In this document: positions 6,689-15,741 of the stretch, in pieces
How positions within the stretch are numbered: the stretch's first letter is position 1
How the letters are laid out: each line of letters begins with the position of its first letter
From: Bacteroidetes bacterium GWF2_43_63
GTDB taxonomy: Bacteria > Bacteroidota > Bacteroidia > Bacteroidales > DTU049
Reading direction: 5' to 3'
NCBI GenBank assembly: GCA_001769275.1
Contig: MEOQ01000040.1
Location: 62,001 to 126,000 of the forward strand
Length of the DNA: 64,000 nt
The notes under the pieces: generated by a model
The model's database searches: none
What the model was told of the DNA's origin: nothing
The model's input: only the letters and a program-made list of their open reading frames with translations
Position numbers and translations under genes: made by a program

Positions 6689-9676
6689 ATGCGCATTTCA
6701 AAAATATTTTATATCATTCTTTTTGTTCTGATATTTTGTTCAGAGCGCGCTGCAGGCCAGATTCCGACCAAAGTATTTGAAATTACCAGCATTCTGGTAG
6801 ATGGCTGCGCCGGAAACCTTGAAGGGCAGAATGAAATGGTCATGTTTCAGGTTGGACCCAATCCGGTAAACGTTTCGAATCTCAGGGTGGATGGCGCTAT
6901 AGGAACGGGCTCCATCACCGCCGGTGTCTGGCCCAACAGTGCCAATTACTGGCGGGGGATTGCTGCATCTCCGGCCAAACCTGTTGAAGTTGCTGCAATC
7001 AATAATACGATTGTAAACTGCGGCCGGCTTATAGAGCCAACCGGAGGCATTCTGCCCGCTGGCAAAAAAGTGCTGATGATCACCAGTACTGACTTTGATT
7101 ATACGGCACACAGCTTTGCATCACTTAGCGACACATTATATGTCATTTTTCAGAATGCCGGAAATACGGCCGGGCATTTTGTCAATTTCGGATCTTCTGC
7201 AACCCGGACCATGGTGCTGGTGCATCTTTCCACAGGTATTGCCGATACGATTACCTACGACAGATCTTTGCTTACAATGCAAAACGGATCGCCCGGTGCT
7301 CAGGATGGTGGCTCTGTTGCTTTCACCTGGCCAGGCGTTGCATCATATTACAACAACGGTTGTCAGGCTCCCTATATACCACCCAGTGCCGCATGGACCG
7401 CTCCGGCAGCCATGTGTCAGAATGCAGGATCTCTAAACCTGAATTCACTTGTAACCGGATCACCCGGTGGCACGTGGAGCGGCACAGGAGTAACCGGAAG
7501 CACGTTCAATCCGTCAGGACTTTCAGGGAATATCAGCATTACCTATACAGTTGGCTCTGCGCCTTGTATTTTTGACAGTACGCAGACGATCACTGTAAAT
7601 GTTTCGCCTACCGTTTCGGTTTCGGCAACTGCATCGAGCATATGTACGGGTGGCAGCAGCACCCTGACTGCGAGCGGAGCAACATCATATGCATGGAGCA
7701 CAGGTGCTTCAACAACATCAATAACGGTTTTCCCAACCTCTACAACAACCTATACCGTGACGGGTGACAATGGTACAAGCTGCAACGGAACGGCTACAAT
7801 AACCATTGCGGTAAGTACCAATGCGACCATTGCTGCAACGGCTTCACCTGCTTCGGTCTGTGCCGGCGGCAGTACAACTATCTCCGCCACTGGTGGAACA
7901 ACCTATTCGTGGAGCCCGTCCGGAACAGGATCTTCGTTTTCAGTTACACCGGCGACAACAACGACCTATTCCGTAACAGGTAGTTCTGGCGCGGGTTGTA
8001 CGGGAACAGCATCCGTTTTGGTAACTGTAAATTCATATCCAACTGTTTCTGCCAGCGCTTCTCCGGCAACGGTATGTGCCGGGCAGACATCTGCACTTAG
8101 TGCATCAGGAGCTTCAACATACGTCTGGAGCAGTGGATCGGCCACTGTCAGTCCGGCCGCGACAACAACTTACACCGTGACCGGCACTTCTGCCGCGGGA
8201 TGCACAGGTACAGCCAGTGTTACTGTTTCGGTGAATCCTGTCCCTGCAATTTCAGCCAGTGCTTCATCGACATCAATCTGCAGCGGAGCAAGTACAACCA
8301 TTTCTGCATCAGGTGGAACAACCTATTTATGGAGTCCTTCGGGCAGTGGTTCTTCATTTTCAGCGACACCAGCTTTAACGACTACCTATAATGTAACCGG
8401 CACCGATGCACTGGGTTGTTCGGGCACAGCAACAGTTTCTGTTACTGTCAATCCGCTTCCTTCAATAACAGCAACTGCTTCTCCTGCGACTATATGCATT
8501 GGGTTCAGTACAACTATTTCTGCCACAGGTTGCTCAAGCTATTCGTGGGATAGCGGCCAGACTATTGACTCCTTTACGGATTCACCAATAACTTCTACGA
8601 CTTATTCGGTCACCGGTTCCGATGCAAACAACTGCAGCAACACTGCAACGGTTACTGTTACAGTGATTACAGATCTGCCAGTGAGTATTACTCCGTCAAC
8701 AATAAGTATTTGTGAAGGCGCAAGCACGACTCTCACAGTTTCATCGACCGGAAGCGGCGTTGGTTATTTGTGGGACACAGGCGCGAACACGGATGCTCTT
8801 ACAGTCAGCCCTGTTGCGATGACAACATACAGTGTAACCGGCACCGACGTTTTGGGATGTTCAGGAACCGCAACTGCAGTGGTGAATGTCAATCCGGCTC
8901 CTGTTGCTATGTTTGATGCGGGACCATTAACAGGGTGCAATCCGACTTTGGTCAATTTTACCGATCAGAGTCCCGGAAACATTCAGTCGTGGAGCTGGGA
9001 TTTCGGCGATGGAACTACATCGGGAGTCCAGAATCCAGACCATACGTATGATGCAGGCACTTTTTCCGTTTCGCTTACAGTGACAGATGCAGTCGGTTGT
9101 CAGGCGATTTTGTCAATGAATAACTACATCACAATTTTAGATAATCCGGTTGCATTATTTCGGGCCGATCCGGAGGTTGCATCCGAAAATGATCCGTTCA
9201 TACAATTCATCAATCAATCTTCAGGTGCATTGGTTTATGCCTGGAATTTTGGAGATGGAGTGGGCGTGTCGCAGGCAGAACATCCGGCTTACACCTATGG
9301 CGGTAACGGTCAATATCTGGTTACTTTGTTGGTGGCAAATGCCGCGGGGTGCACGGATTCAACGGCATTAACGGTTTCGATAAGACCAATGTACACGATT
9401 TATATTCCCACGGCCATCAGCCCCAACGGCGATGGGATTAATGATGTTTTCAGTCCAAAAGGAACAGGGTGGAATACCGATTCCTATTTCATGGCAATAT
9501 TCAGCCGATGGGGACAAATGGTTTTCAAAACCACCGACATCAACCATGGCTGGAACGGCTTTATGCCTGACGGAACTAAAGAAGCACCGGAGGATGTCTA
9601 CACGGTGATTATTCACATCAAAGGATTCGACGGCAATGAGCGGGAGTATATACAGCAGGTGACTGTTATAAAGTAG
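6689..9676 (+). CDS. Giant surface protein: lamin-tail-like, six Ig-like and two PKD modules, T9SS type B sorting domain
   Basis: 995 residues. A signal peptide (to about 23, ending RAAGQ) leads into a domain resembling a lamin-tail fold (FEITSILVDGCAGN at about 30 through NNGCQAPY at about 228). Next come six Ig-like modules of about 80 residues, each opening with a cysteine motif such as SICTGGSSTLTASG and closing TTTYTVTG. Two PKD domains follow (WDFGDGTTSGVQNPDHTY and WNFGDGVGVSQAEHPAYTY). The end is the gliding-motility type B sorting domain, with IPTAISPNGDGINDVF, FSRWGQMVF and GWNGF. It is predicted to be a T9SS-exported adhesin or filament. Its stop codon abuts the stop of the convergent lipoprotein gene with no base between them. 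Confidence 0.9.
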   Translation: MRISKIFYIILFVLIFCSERAAGQIPTKVFEITSILVDGCAGNLEGQNEMVMFQVGPNPVNVSNLRVDGAIGTGSITAGVWPNSANYWRGIAASPAKPVEVAAINNTIVNCGRLIEPTGGILPAGKKVLMITSTDFDYTAHSFASLSDTLYVIFQNAGNTAGHFVNFGSSATRTMVLVHLSTGIADTITYDRSLLTMQNGSPGAQDGGSVAFTWPGVASYYNNGCQAPYIPPSAAWTAPAAMCQNAGSLNLNSLVTGSPGGTWSGTGVTGSTFNPSGLSGNISITYTVGSAPCIFDSTQTITVNVSPTVSVSATASSICTGGSSTLTASGATSYAWSTGASTTSITVFPTSTTTYTVTGDNGTSCNGTATITIAVSTNATIAATASPASVCAGGSTTISATGGTTYSWSPSGTGSSFSVTPATTTTYSVTGSSGAGCTGTASVLVTVNSYPTVSASASPATVCAGQTSALSASGASTYVWSSGSATVSPAATTTYTVTGTSAAGCTGTASVTVSVNPVPAISASASSTSICSGASTTISASGGTTYLWSPSGSGSSFSATPALTTTYNVTGTDALGCSGTATVSVTVNPLPSITATASPATICIGFSTTISATGCSSYSWDSGQTIDSFTDSPITSTTYSVTGSDANNCSNTATVTVTVITDLPVSITPSTISICEGASTTLTVSSTGSGVGYLWDTGANTDALTVSPVAMTTYSVTGTDVLGCSGTATAVVNVNPAPVAMFDAGPLTGCNPTLVNFTDQSPGNIQSWSWDFGDGTTSGVQNPDHTYDAGTFSVSLTVTDAVGCQAILSMNNYITILDNPVALFRADPEVASENDPFIQFINQSSGALVYAWNFGDGVGVSQAEHPAYTYGGNGQYLVTLLVANAAGCTDSTALTVSIRPMYTIYIPTAISPNGDGINDVFSPKGTGWNTDSYFMAIFSRWGQMVFKTTDINHGWNGFMPDGTKEAPEDVYTVIIHIKGFDGNEREYIQQVTVIK

Positions 9677-10702
9677 CTATTGCAAAACTTTCCCCTTCAT
9701 CTCCTGCAGATATTTTTCATCATACACTGTCCAGAACAAAGGTTTGAAGCCTCTGACAACATTGTATTGCGGATCGACTACAATCACTGAAGGATTAAGA
9801 GCCATCACGGTTTTGCGGAAGATAAACGGATTGCTTGAGTACTCCCAGCGTTCCGCAAATTTGATGCGACCGAATTCTTTTGCCGAGATCTTGTGCTCAA
9901 TAATGGTACGAACCTCTTTATTATTTTCATCATAGTCGGTCAGTGTATCGCTGTAACCTTTCAAAACCCGCATGTCGGCTTCTTCGAGCGGATTGAAAAA
10001 GAAATTGTATCCGGTAACTTTTTTGTCAATGACAGAAGCGAGTAACGCATCGAAAAATTCTGTTTTGGCCGGATTTTTCAGATTGCAATAAAAATCAGCC
10101 GGTGTTGAATCAAGATATAAAATCATTTCAAGCTGATTGTAAACCAAAGCATCGGTGATAATATTTGTTGAAAGTACGTTTACTTCTTTCAAATCCTTTG
10201 CCGTATCGCACTGAATCCAGAATAGTGGTACAGCTTTGTAAACATAACCCAGCGTGTCGGCCAGTTCAATCAACGGTGCAACTGCAAGAACCGTTTTTTC
10301 TATTTTGAAATTCTCCGAATTGTAAACCCATTTTTCGCGGAAGCGGAGTTTGTTGATTTTCGCAGTGTTTAATTTGTAATACACCTCCGGATCTGATACC
10401 GTAGTGTCGGCATCCGGAAACAGTTCGCGGATGAGCATCAGTACTGATTTTGAATCTGTAGTGGCACCACTGTCGCTGAATGCTTTTCCGTTTTTGAGTT
10501 CTTCAAAAAGAAAATGGATAAATTCAACTCTGACATCTTCATTCACATGATTCATAATTGGATCCATTTTGCCGTCATTATTCACCATCACATCATATTC
10601 GATGCGATCAGTCAATACTTTCATTTCCGGCTCTCTGTCTCCTTTGCATGAATTCAGTACCACGACTGAAATGACGGATAAAAAAAGGAAAATCTTTTTC
10701 AT
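9677..10702 (-). CDS. Lipoprotein with internal duplication, distantly GldN-like
   Basis: 341 residues with a lipoprotein signal (VVVLNSCKG, lipid cysteine at 19). The protein contains the same module twice. One copy has FREKWVYNSENFKIEKTVLA followed by PLFWI; the other has FAERWEYSSNPFIFRKTVMA followed by PLFWT. Each copy ends in the PLFW motif, which recalls the core of the T9SS component GldN/PorN, where a basic-W-x(n)-PLFW pattern occurs. The resemblance is short and I treat it as a lead, not an identification. The gene starts 12 bases after the acyl-CoA synthetase gene and is probably in its operon. It is expected to be a periplasmic or outer-membrane lipoprotein. Confidence 0.6.
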   Translation of the reverse strand: MKKIFLFLSVISVVVLNSCKGDREPEMKVLTDRIEYDVMVNNDGKMDPIMNHVNEDVRVEFIHFLFEELKNGKAFSDSGATTDSKSVLMLIRELFPDADTTVSDPEVYYKLNTAKINKLRFREKWVYNSENFKIEKTVLAVAPLIELADTLGYVYKAVPLFWIQCDTAKDLKEVNVLSTNIITDALVYNQLEMILYLDSTPADFYCNLKNPAKTEFFDALLASVIDKKVTGYNFFFNPLEEADMRVLKGYSDTLTDYDENNKEVRTIIEHKISAKEFGRIKFAERWEYSSNPFIFRKTVMALNPSVIVVDPQYNVVRGFKPLFWTVYDEKYLQEMKGKVLQ

Positions 10703-10714
10703 AGGTTGATTTTT

Positions 10715-12472
10715 TTAAAACAGTTTGCTTATTGAAGAACTGTATTTTTCAGAAATTATTTTACGTCGGAGTTTTAAAGTTGGAGTAAGCTCGCCGGTAT
10801 CTACCGACCAGGTGATATTAGTAAGCTCGAATTTCACTATGCGTTCGTGCTCACCCAGACTTGCATTCACGTTGTCGATCTCCTTTGCCACTCGTTTTTT
10901 TATGACCGGATTGCCAATAATTTCTTCGTTGGTTGTAAAGGTTATCCCTTTAATATCGCACCAGGAGCGCAGATGAAAGAAGTTGAGCGAAATGATCGCT
11001 GCCGGATATTTTTGATTTTCGCCCACCACCATCGCGTTGTCTATGAAAGGAGATTCCTTCAGTTTGTTTTCGATCAGCTGCGGTGAAATATATTTTCCTG
11101 CTGCTGTTTTGAATATTTCTTTTTTCCGGTCGGTGATTTTTACATTATTCAGTTTTGTGATCAGCCCAATATCACCGGTTTTGAACCATCCGTCTTCGGT
11201 CATCACTGACTTTGTTTGTTCTTCGTCCTTGAAATATCCTTTCATAACACTCGGTGCTTTGCATTGAATTTCGCCGTCATCGGCAATACGCACCTGCACG
11301 TTGGACAGCGGCGGGCCAACTGTTCCGAATTCGACTCCATTTTTACTGAAGTTGCTGACTGATATCACCGGGCTGGTTTCAGTGAGACCATATCCTTCGA
11401 GTACGCGAAAACCTGCTGCCCAGAAAATGCGTGCAAGCCGCTCCTGCAGCGCAGCTCCACCACTCACAATAATATCGAGTGAGCCGCCAAGTGCTTGTTT
11501 CCATTTTTTAAAAACCAGCCTGCGTAGCAGCCAGAGCTGCATGCGGTAAAAAATATTATTGCCTTCAATCCTGTAACGGTAGCCCAGATTGACGGCCCAG
11601 TAGAAAAATAATCTTTCGTAACCCGTGAGTTTGCGGCCTGTTGCCATGATTTTATCATGTATGCTTTCAAGAACCCGGGGCACACAGCAAACAATGGATG
11701 GATGCGTTTCGCGCATGGCTTCGGAAACCAAGGCAATATTATCGACATAATAAACCGTGTACCCATTGTATTGGTACATGTAATTTATGATGCGCTCAAG
11801 AACGTGACACAGCGGAAGAAAGCTCAGGGTCACCAGTTCCGGCTTCTGTGGCGGAATGGTATAAATGGCTTCTACATTGCTCAGCAGATTTTTATGCGTA
11901 AGCATTACGCCCTTGGGGATTCCGGTGGTGCCGCTGGTATAAATAATTGTTGCAACATCATCTTCCGTAATGGAATCTTTAATCGATTGCAGCTTTTCCT
12001 GTTGCGGATTCTTTGAACCCAATTCCATGAGTTCCTTCAAATGCTCGAGTCCATGCAGGTTTCGGAATGTATATACTTTCTCAATTTTTTTGCATTGCGG
12101 AAGGATTTCTTTGATGCGCGAATACATTTCTTCGCCTGCCACAAAAATCATCCGGGCTTCGGAATGATTAAAAATATGCCTGTATTCTTCGGAGCTGATA
12201 TTCGGATAAACCGGCACATGAATGGCGCCACACATCATGATACCCATATCCAGAAAGTTCCATTCGGGGCGATTGGTAGTAATTGAAATAATTTTATCGC
12301 CGGGCTGAATTCCAAGCTGCATCAATCCATAGCTGATGTTCGTTGAGTTTTCGATGTGTTGCTGAAGGCTGTATCGCTGCCAGATACCATCAATCTTTCC
12401 ACCGAAGAGTATCGGTTTATTGAACTTCTCTTTGTAGCGATCGAGTAAATCGAATAGTCGTTTTAATTCCAT
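10715..12472 (-). CDS. Long-chain acyl-CoA synthetase (AMP-forming)
   Basis: 585 residues, typical of the FAA1-type branch. It activates fatty acids to acyl-CoA through an acyl-adenylate using ATP. Visible motifs are the P-loop-like YTSGTTGIPKG near residue 180, the GYGLTETSP adenine motif, GWFKTGDIG, and the C-terminal DRKKEIFKTAAGKYISP segment carrying the hinge and catalytic lysine. No membrane segment is evident; these enzymes act at the inner face of the membrane. A possible minus-strand TATTTTTG -7 box lies at 12490-12497, 17 bases before the start. It is followed closely by the duplicated lipoprotein gene. Confidence 0.92.
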   Translation of the reverse strand: MELKRLFDLLDRYKEKFNKPILFGGKIDGIWQRYSLQQHIENSTNISYGLMQLGIQPGDKIISITTNRPEWNFLDMGIMMCGAIHVPVYPNISSEEYRHIFNHSEARMIFVAGEEMYSRIKEILPQCKKIEKVYTFRNLHGLEHLKELMELGSKNPQQEKLQSIKDSITEDDVATIIYTSGTTGIPKGVMLTHKNLLSNVEAIYTIPPQKPELVTLSFLPLCHVLERIINYMYQYNGYTVYYVDNIALVSEAMRETHPSIVCCVPRVLESIHDKIMATGRKLTGYERLFFYWAVNLGYRYRIEGNNIFYRMQLWLLRRLVFKKWKQALGGSLDIIVSGGAALQERLARIFWAAGFRVLEGYGLTETSPVISVSNFSKNGVEFGTVGPPLSNVQVRIADDGEIQCKAPSVMKGYFKDEEQTKSVMTEDGWFKTGDIGLITKLNNVKITDRKKEIFKTAAGKYISPQLIENKLKESPFIDNAMVVGENQKYPAAIISLNFFHLRSWCDIKGITFTTNEEIIGNPVIKKRVAKEIDNVNASLGEHERIVKFELTNITWSVDTGELTPTLKLRRKIISEKYSSSISKLF

Positions 12473-12568
12473 AGGCGTTGATGAAAAATCAAAAATAGTG
12501 TTTTCTTTTTAACTGAAAACGATCTTTCACAACCTGAATTTGTCAGCAATACATCACCGAGTTGCTTT

Positions 12569-13483
12569 TCAATTGAAATATCGCGGGCTTTTCAGATAAG
12601 GAAGTTTAGGTGGTTTGGGCTTTACAGAATACCGAAGTACAAGTTCATGCGACGATGGGCTCACATCGCATAGAGTTCCGTTGATAATATCATAGGCATA
12701 CATGACTTCGAGGTTTTTGATGAGAGTAAGCCCCACAAGGAGCGCTAAACTTTCGCTGTAGCGGTAATTAAAGCCGAATCGCAATGTCTTTTCAAATTCA
12801 GCAATCAGACCAGCATTGTATTCCCAGTTTTGAAGATTGGTTTTCAAAAGTCCGTTTGGTTGTAAGGTGAGATGTTCATTGAAAGGAAGCATCAAGGAGG
12901 AAAACAGATAATAGTATCGTGCCGGTGAGAAAATCACCGTATTCTCAATTGAAGATGCATTTAGGTGGCGCGTGGATATTCCGGCGGTGAAGCGAGGAGC
13001 GTTGTAAGATAAACCCGCATTGGCGTTCAGATTATACCGGGTAACATTGTCATAAACAGCGTTGGGATCTGACATGTCATCGTAGATTAGTTGCGTGCCA
13101 TCCAGATTTTTTGCCAGCAGATTCAGCCCGGTTCCTATTCCAAGACTGCGCGTATCACTGAGTTTGATAAAAAAAGAATAGTTGAGCGTAAGGTCATAAT
13201 TATTCTCGTATCCGAGTTTATCATGAATAAACGCAAGTCCGATTCCGTGTTTTTTCCATGCGGGCATTTCCAGCGTAAGAAACTGTGTGGCGGGTGCTTT
13301 GGAAAAATCAATCCATTGTTGTCGCGCAAGCAGTGTGGCACGCCACGAGCGGTCGGCCGAGGTGAGCGACGGATTGAAAATACTTCCGGTGAAATTATTC
13401 AGCGTGAACTGAAGGTCTTTCTGGGCGCTGGCTGTCAGACTCATGATCAGCATCGCAAACAATGTATAAATTCCTGCTTTCAT
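12569..13483 (-). CDS. PorP/SprF-family T9SS outer-membrane protein
   Basis: 304 residues from the ATG at 13483. An earlier in-frame ATG at 13540 would overlap the upstream gene and bury the signal peptide, so 13483 (MKAGIYTLFAMLIMSLTASAQ) is preferred. The mature protein starts KDLQFTLNNFTGSIFNPSLT, the characteristic opening of PorP/SprF proteins. Alternating beta-strand patterns follow (NYDLTLNYSFFI, LGIGTGLNL), and the ending SSHELVLRYSV is also typical. These are outer-membrane beta-barrels that help export or anchor a partner protein; SprF is needed for SprB secretion in Flavobacterium johnsoniae. Here it is the last gene of an operon headed by a 1932-residue PKD adhesin, which is the likely client. 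The stop of the OmpA-like gene is 7 bases before this start. Confidence 0.88.
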   Translation of the reverse strand: MKAGIYTLFAMLIMSLTASAQKDLQFTLNNFTGSIFNPSLTSADRSWRATLLARQQWIDFSKAPATQFLTLEMPAWKKHGIGLAFIHDKLGYENNYDLTLNYSFFIKLSDTRSLGIGTGLNLLAKNLDGTQLIYDDMSDPNAVYDNVTRYNLNANAGLSYNAPRFTAGISTRHLNASSIENTVIFSPARYYYLFSSLMLPFNEHLTLQPNGLLKTNLQNWEYNAGLIAEFEKTLRFGFNYRYSESLALLVGLTLIKNLEVMYAYDIINGTLCDVSPSSHELVLRYSVKPKPPKLPYLKSPRYFN

Positions 13484-13490
13484 AATTTTC

Positions 13491-15728
13491 CTATTGAAGT
13501 TTGACAACACCGATTTTGTTTTCATCACGGAAAGCTGCAATATAGCAATCCGTCAAACCTTTGCTTCTGAGCTGGGTCAGCGCATCCATGGCTTCATCCA
13601 TAAAAATGTAAGCCCCCATATAATAGCGATCCATTCCGTCTTCTTTCACAGTCAGGATATTCGTACCCGGAAACCATTGCCTGATATTGTTGTAATTCTC
13701 ATCAAAAGCTGGTTCACCCTTTGTTCCGAAAAACACCCGAAAGAACATATGAGCCCTTGATTTCTGGATACCCTTGTCGATTTCAGCATACAGGTTTTCG
13801 AAATATTTATCTCCGTAATCACCGGCATTCAGAATATTGAAAGTGGTGCGGCGGTTCATTTGATGTTCTTCTTCGGACTGAGCATTTGTAATCATTAGCT
13901 TGCTTTCGCCCCAGCCTTTAAAGAGCAGTCGCTTCTGATCGATGCCTTGCTGTATCAGATATTCAACGACAGATTGCGCGCGTTTTTGCGAAAGATCCAC
14001 ATTGTAGATATCAGGTCCCCTATCGTCGGTGTGCGAGTTAAGCTGAATGCGCATTCCGGGATTTTCGTTGAGCAATTCAACAATCTTGTCAAGTTCTCTC
14101 TTCGATTCCTCGCGCAGATCCCATTTGTCGAAGTCGTAGTAAATATTGTTGATAGCAATTTCATCTCGTGTTATACGAAACAATTCAAAATCAATATCAT
14201 GTCCGTTAGCTGCCGATAATTCGCGTGTATTCTTTTCACCGATGGTCACCAGTGTTTTGGTTTGTGGCATGTAGCCTTCCTTCACGGCATCAATCTGATA
14301 TGTTCTATCGCACAGAATATTGGTAATAAAATATTCACCACTGGCATCTGTCAGCGTGGTATCGGTCACTTCACCGTTGAGTTTTACAATAACGAGTGCT
14401 TTGGTAATTGGTAGTCCCGATGTTTTATCAGTTACTTTTCCTTTGGCGCTCAAAACAAATGGTACAGGTTTGCACAGGTAAATATCATCCATTCCGTTGC
14501 CACCCGCCCTGTTGGATGCAAAAAGACCGTTTTCGGCGTTGAGAGGGAAATAACCAAAATCATCTCCTGCACTGTTGACCGGATATGGCATGCCCACAAC
14601 TTCGCCTGTGATGCGGTTTCCGTTTATTTCTACCGCGTAAATATCCAATCCCCCCATGCCAGTACGGCCCGAAGAAGCAAAATACAATAGCGTGTCGCCT
14701 GAAATAACCGGAAACATTTCATCGCGGACAGTATTTATTTTTGCACCGCAGTTTTCGGGTCCAGACCAGTTCCCGTCGGGCTTTTTATGAGTAACGTACA
14801 AATCTTTTCCTCCAATACCTTCCGGATTATCGCTGACAAAAAACAATATTTCCCCAGTGCTGTTCAATGCAGGGTGGCCAACGCTGTATGTTTCGCTGCC
14901 AAGTGGCATAGCCGCCACTTTTGAGGCATCGTTGCGACCAAGATCAATCCGGCAACTGTAAATCCGGCAGATTTTTCCTTTACCGTTTGGTTCGTTGCAA
15001 CGCATAAAGAGCATTTCTTCAGCTTTCGAATTCATTGAAACTGTACCTTCATTGAATTTTCCGTTTACGTCATTCGGAAGTTTTGTGATATTAATCCACT
15101 TTCGCATGGATGAATCGTATTGCGCCTGATAAATATCGCTAAAACCCTGTCCATCGAAATTGAATATCCTTGCCGAATCGCGGCCGGTGCGTGCCGAAGT
15201 AAACAGTAACCGGCCATTACTGAAGAAAGGCGAATATTCGCTGAATGGAGAATTCAGTTCCTGCACATTTACGATTTCATAAGAAGGCACTTTTAGCATT
15301 TGGCCGGCAGCAAAGCGACAGGATTCGGAGCGGTTGTAATATTTGCTTTTATCCGCACTGTTTTTAATCAGATGTGAATAGTGAATATCCGCTTCGGCAT
15401 ATTGACCCGCTGCCAAAAGCATTTCAGCAAGTTTGTCCTCAACTTTTAAATCCGAAGTAATATTGAAAGCAGTCTGATACCAGCGCACAGCTTTGCTGTA
15501 GTCAAGAAATCCCGCATAACAATCGCCGGCTTTTTCGGCAAACAATGCTTTTTCGTCATCGGCTTCGGTTGATTCCGCAAGCTTTTCATAGAGGCCTGCT
15601 GCCGAATAGAATTCCTGGTTTTCGAACAGTGCGTCGGCCTTTTCCTGTAATTTTCTGTTCTGGGCATGTAAGGCTGAAACTGAGAAAAACAGTACTATAA
15701 CCGGTAAAAATAATTTCATTGCATTCAT
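13491..15728 (-). CDS. PorE-like OmpA protein (TPR, PD40 propeller, CRD, OmpA_C, SPOR-like tail)
   Basis: 745 residues from the ATG at 15728, with ATG 15719 as an alternative; a frame start at 15773 would overlap the adhesin gene. A signal peptide ending LHAQ is followed by TPR-type helices (about 25-130). A PD40/WD40-like propeller comes next (about 150-420; blades such as EILFFVSDNPEGIGGKDLYV and LLYFASSGRTGMGGLDIY). A carboxypeptidase-regulatory-like beta domain (about 430-510) precedes an OmpA C-terminal domain at about 524-640 (NSHTDDRG, LSQKRAQSVVEYL) that binds peptidoglycan. An extra C-terminal stretch (about 690-745, YYMGAYIFMDEAMDAL) looks like a SPOR domain. The domain order is that of PorE, which links the T9SS to the cell wall. 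It sits between the adhesin and the PorP/SprF gene in one operon. Confidence 0.88.
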   Translation of the reverse strand: MNAMKLFLPVIVLFFSVSALHAQNRKLQEKADALFENQEFYSAAGLYEKLAESTEADDEKALFAEKAGDCYAGFLDYSKAVRWYQTAFNITSDLKVEDKLAEMLLAAGQYAEADIHYSHLIKNSADKSKYYNRSESCRFAAGQMLKVPSYEIVNVQELNSPFSEYSPFFSNGRLLFTSARTGRDSARIFNFDGQGFSDIYQAQYDSSMRKWINITKLPNDVNGKFNEGTVSMNSKAEEMLFMRCNEPNGKGKICRIYSCRIDLGRNDASKVAAMPLGSETYSVGHPALNSTGEILFFVSDNPEGIGGKDLYVTHKKPDGNWSGPENCGAKINTVRDEMFPVISGDTLLYFASSGRTGMGGLDIYAVEINGNRITGEVVGMPYPVNSAGDDFGYFPLNAENGLFASNRAGGNGMDDIYLCKPVPFVLSAKGKVTDKTSGLPITKALVIVKLNGEVTDTTLTDASGEYFITNILCDRTYQIDAVKEGYMPQTKTLVTIGEKNTRELSAANGHDIDFELFRITRDEIAINNIYYDFDKWDLREESKRELDKIVELLNENPGMRIQLNSHTDDRGPDIYNVDLSQKRAQSVVEYLIQQGIDQKRLLFKGWGESKLMITNAQSEEEHQMNRRTTFNILNAGDYGDKYFENLYAEIDKGIQKSRAHMFFRVFFGTKGEPAFDENYNNIRQWFPGTNILTVKEDGMDRYYMGAYIFMDEAMDALTQLRSKGLTDCYIAAFRDENKIGVVKLQ

Positions 15729-15741
15729 ATCTCTGCTTTTT

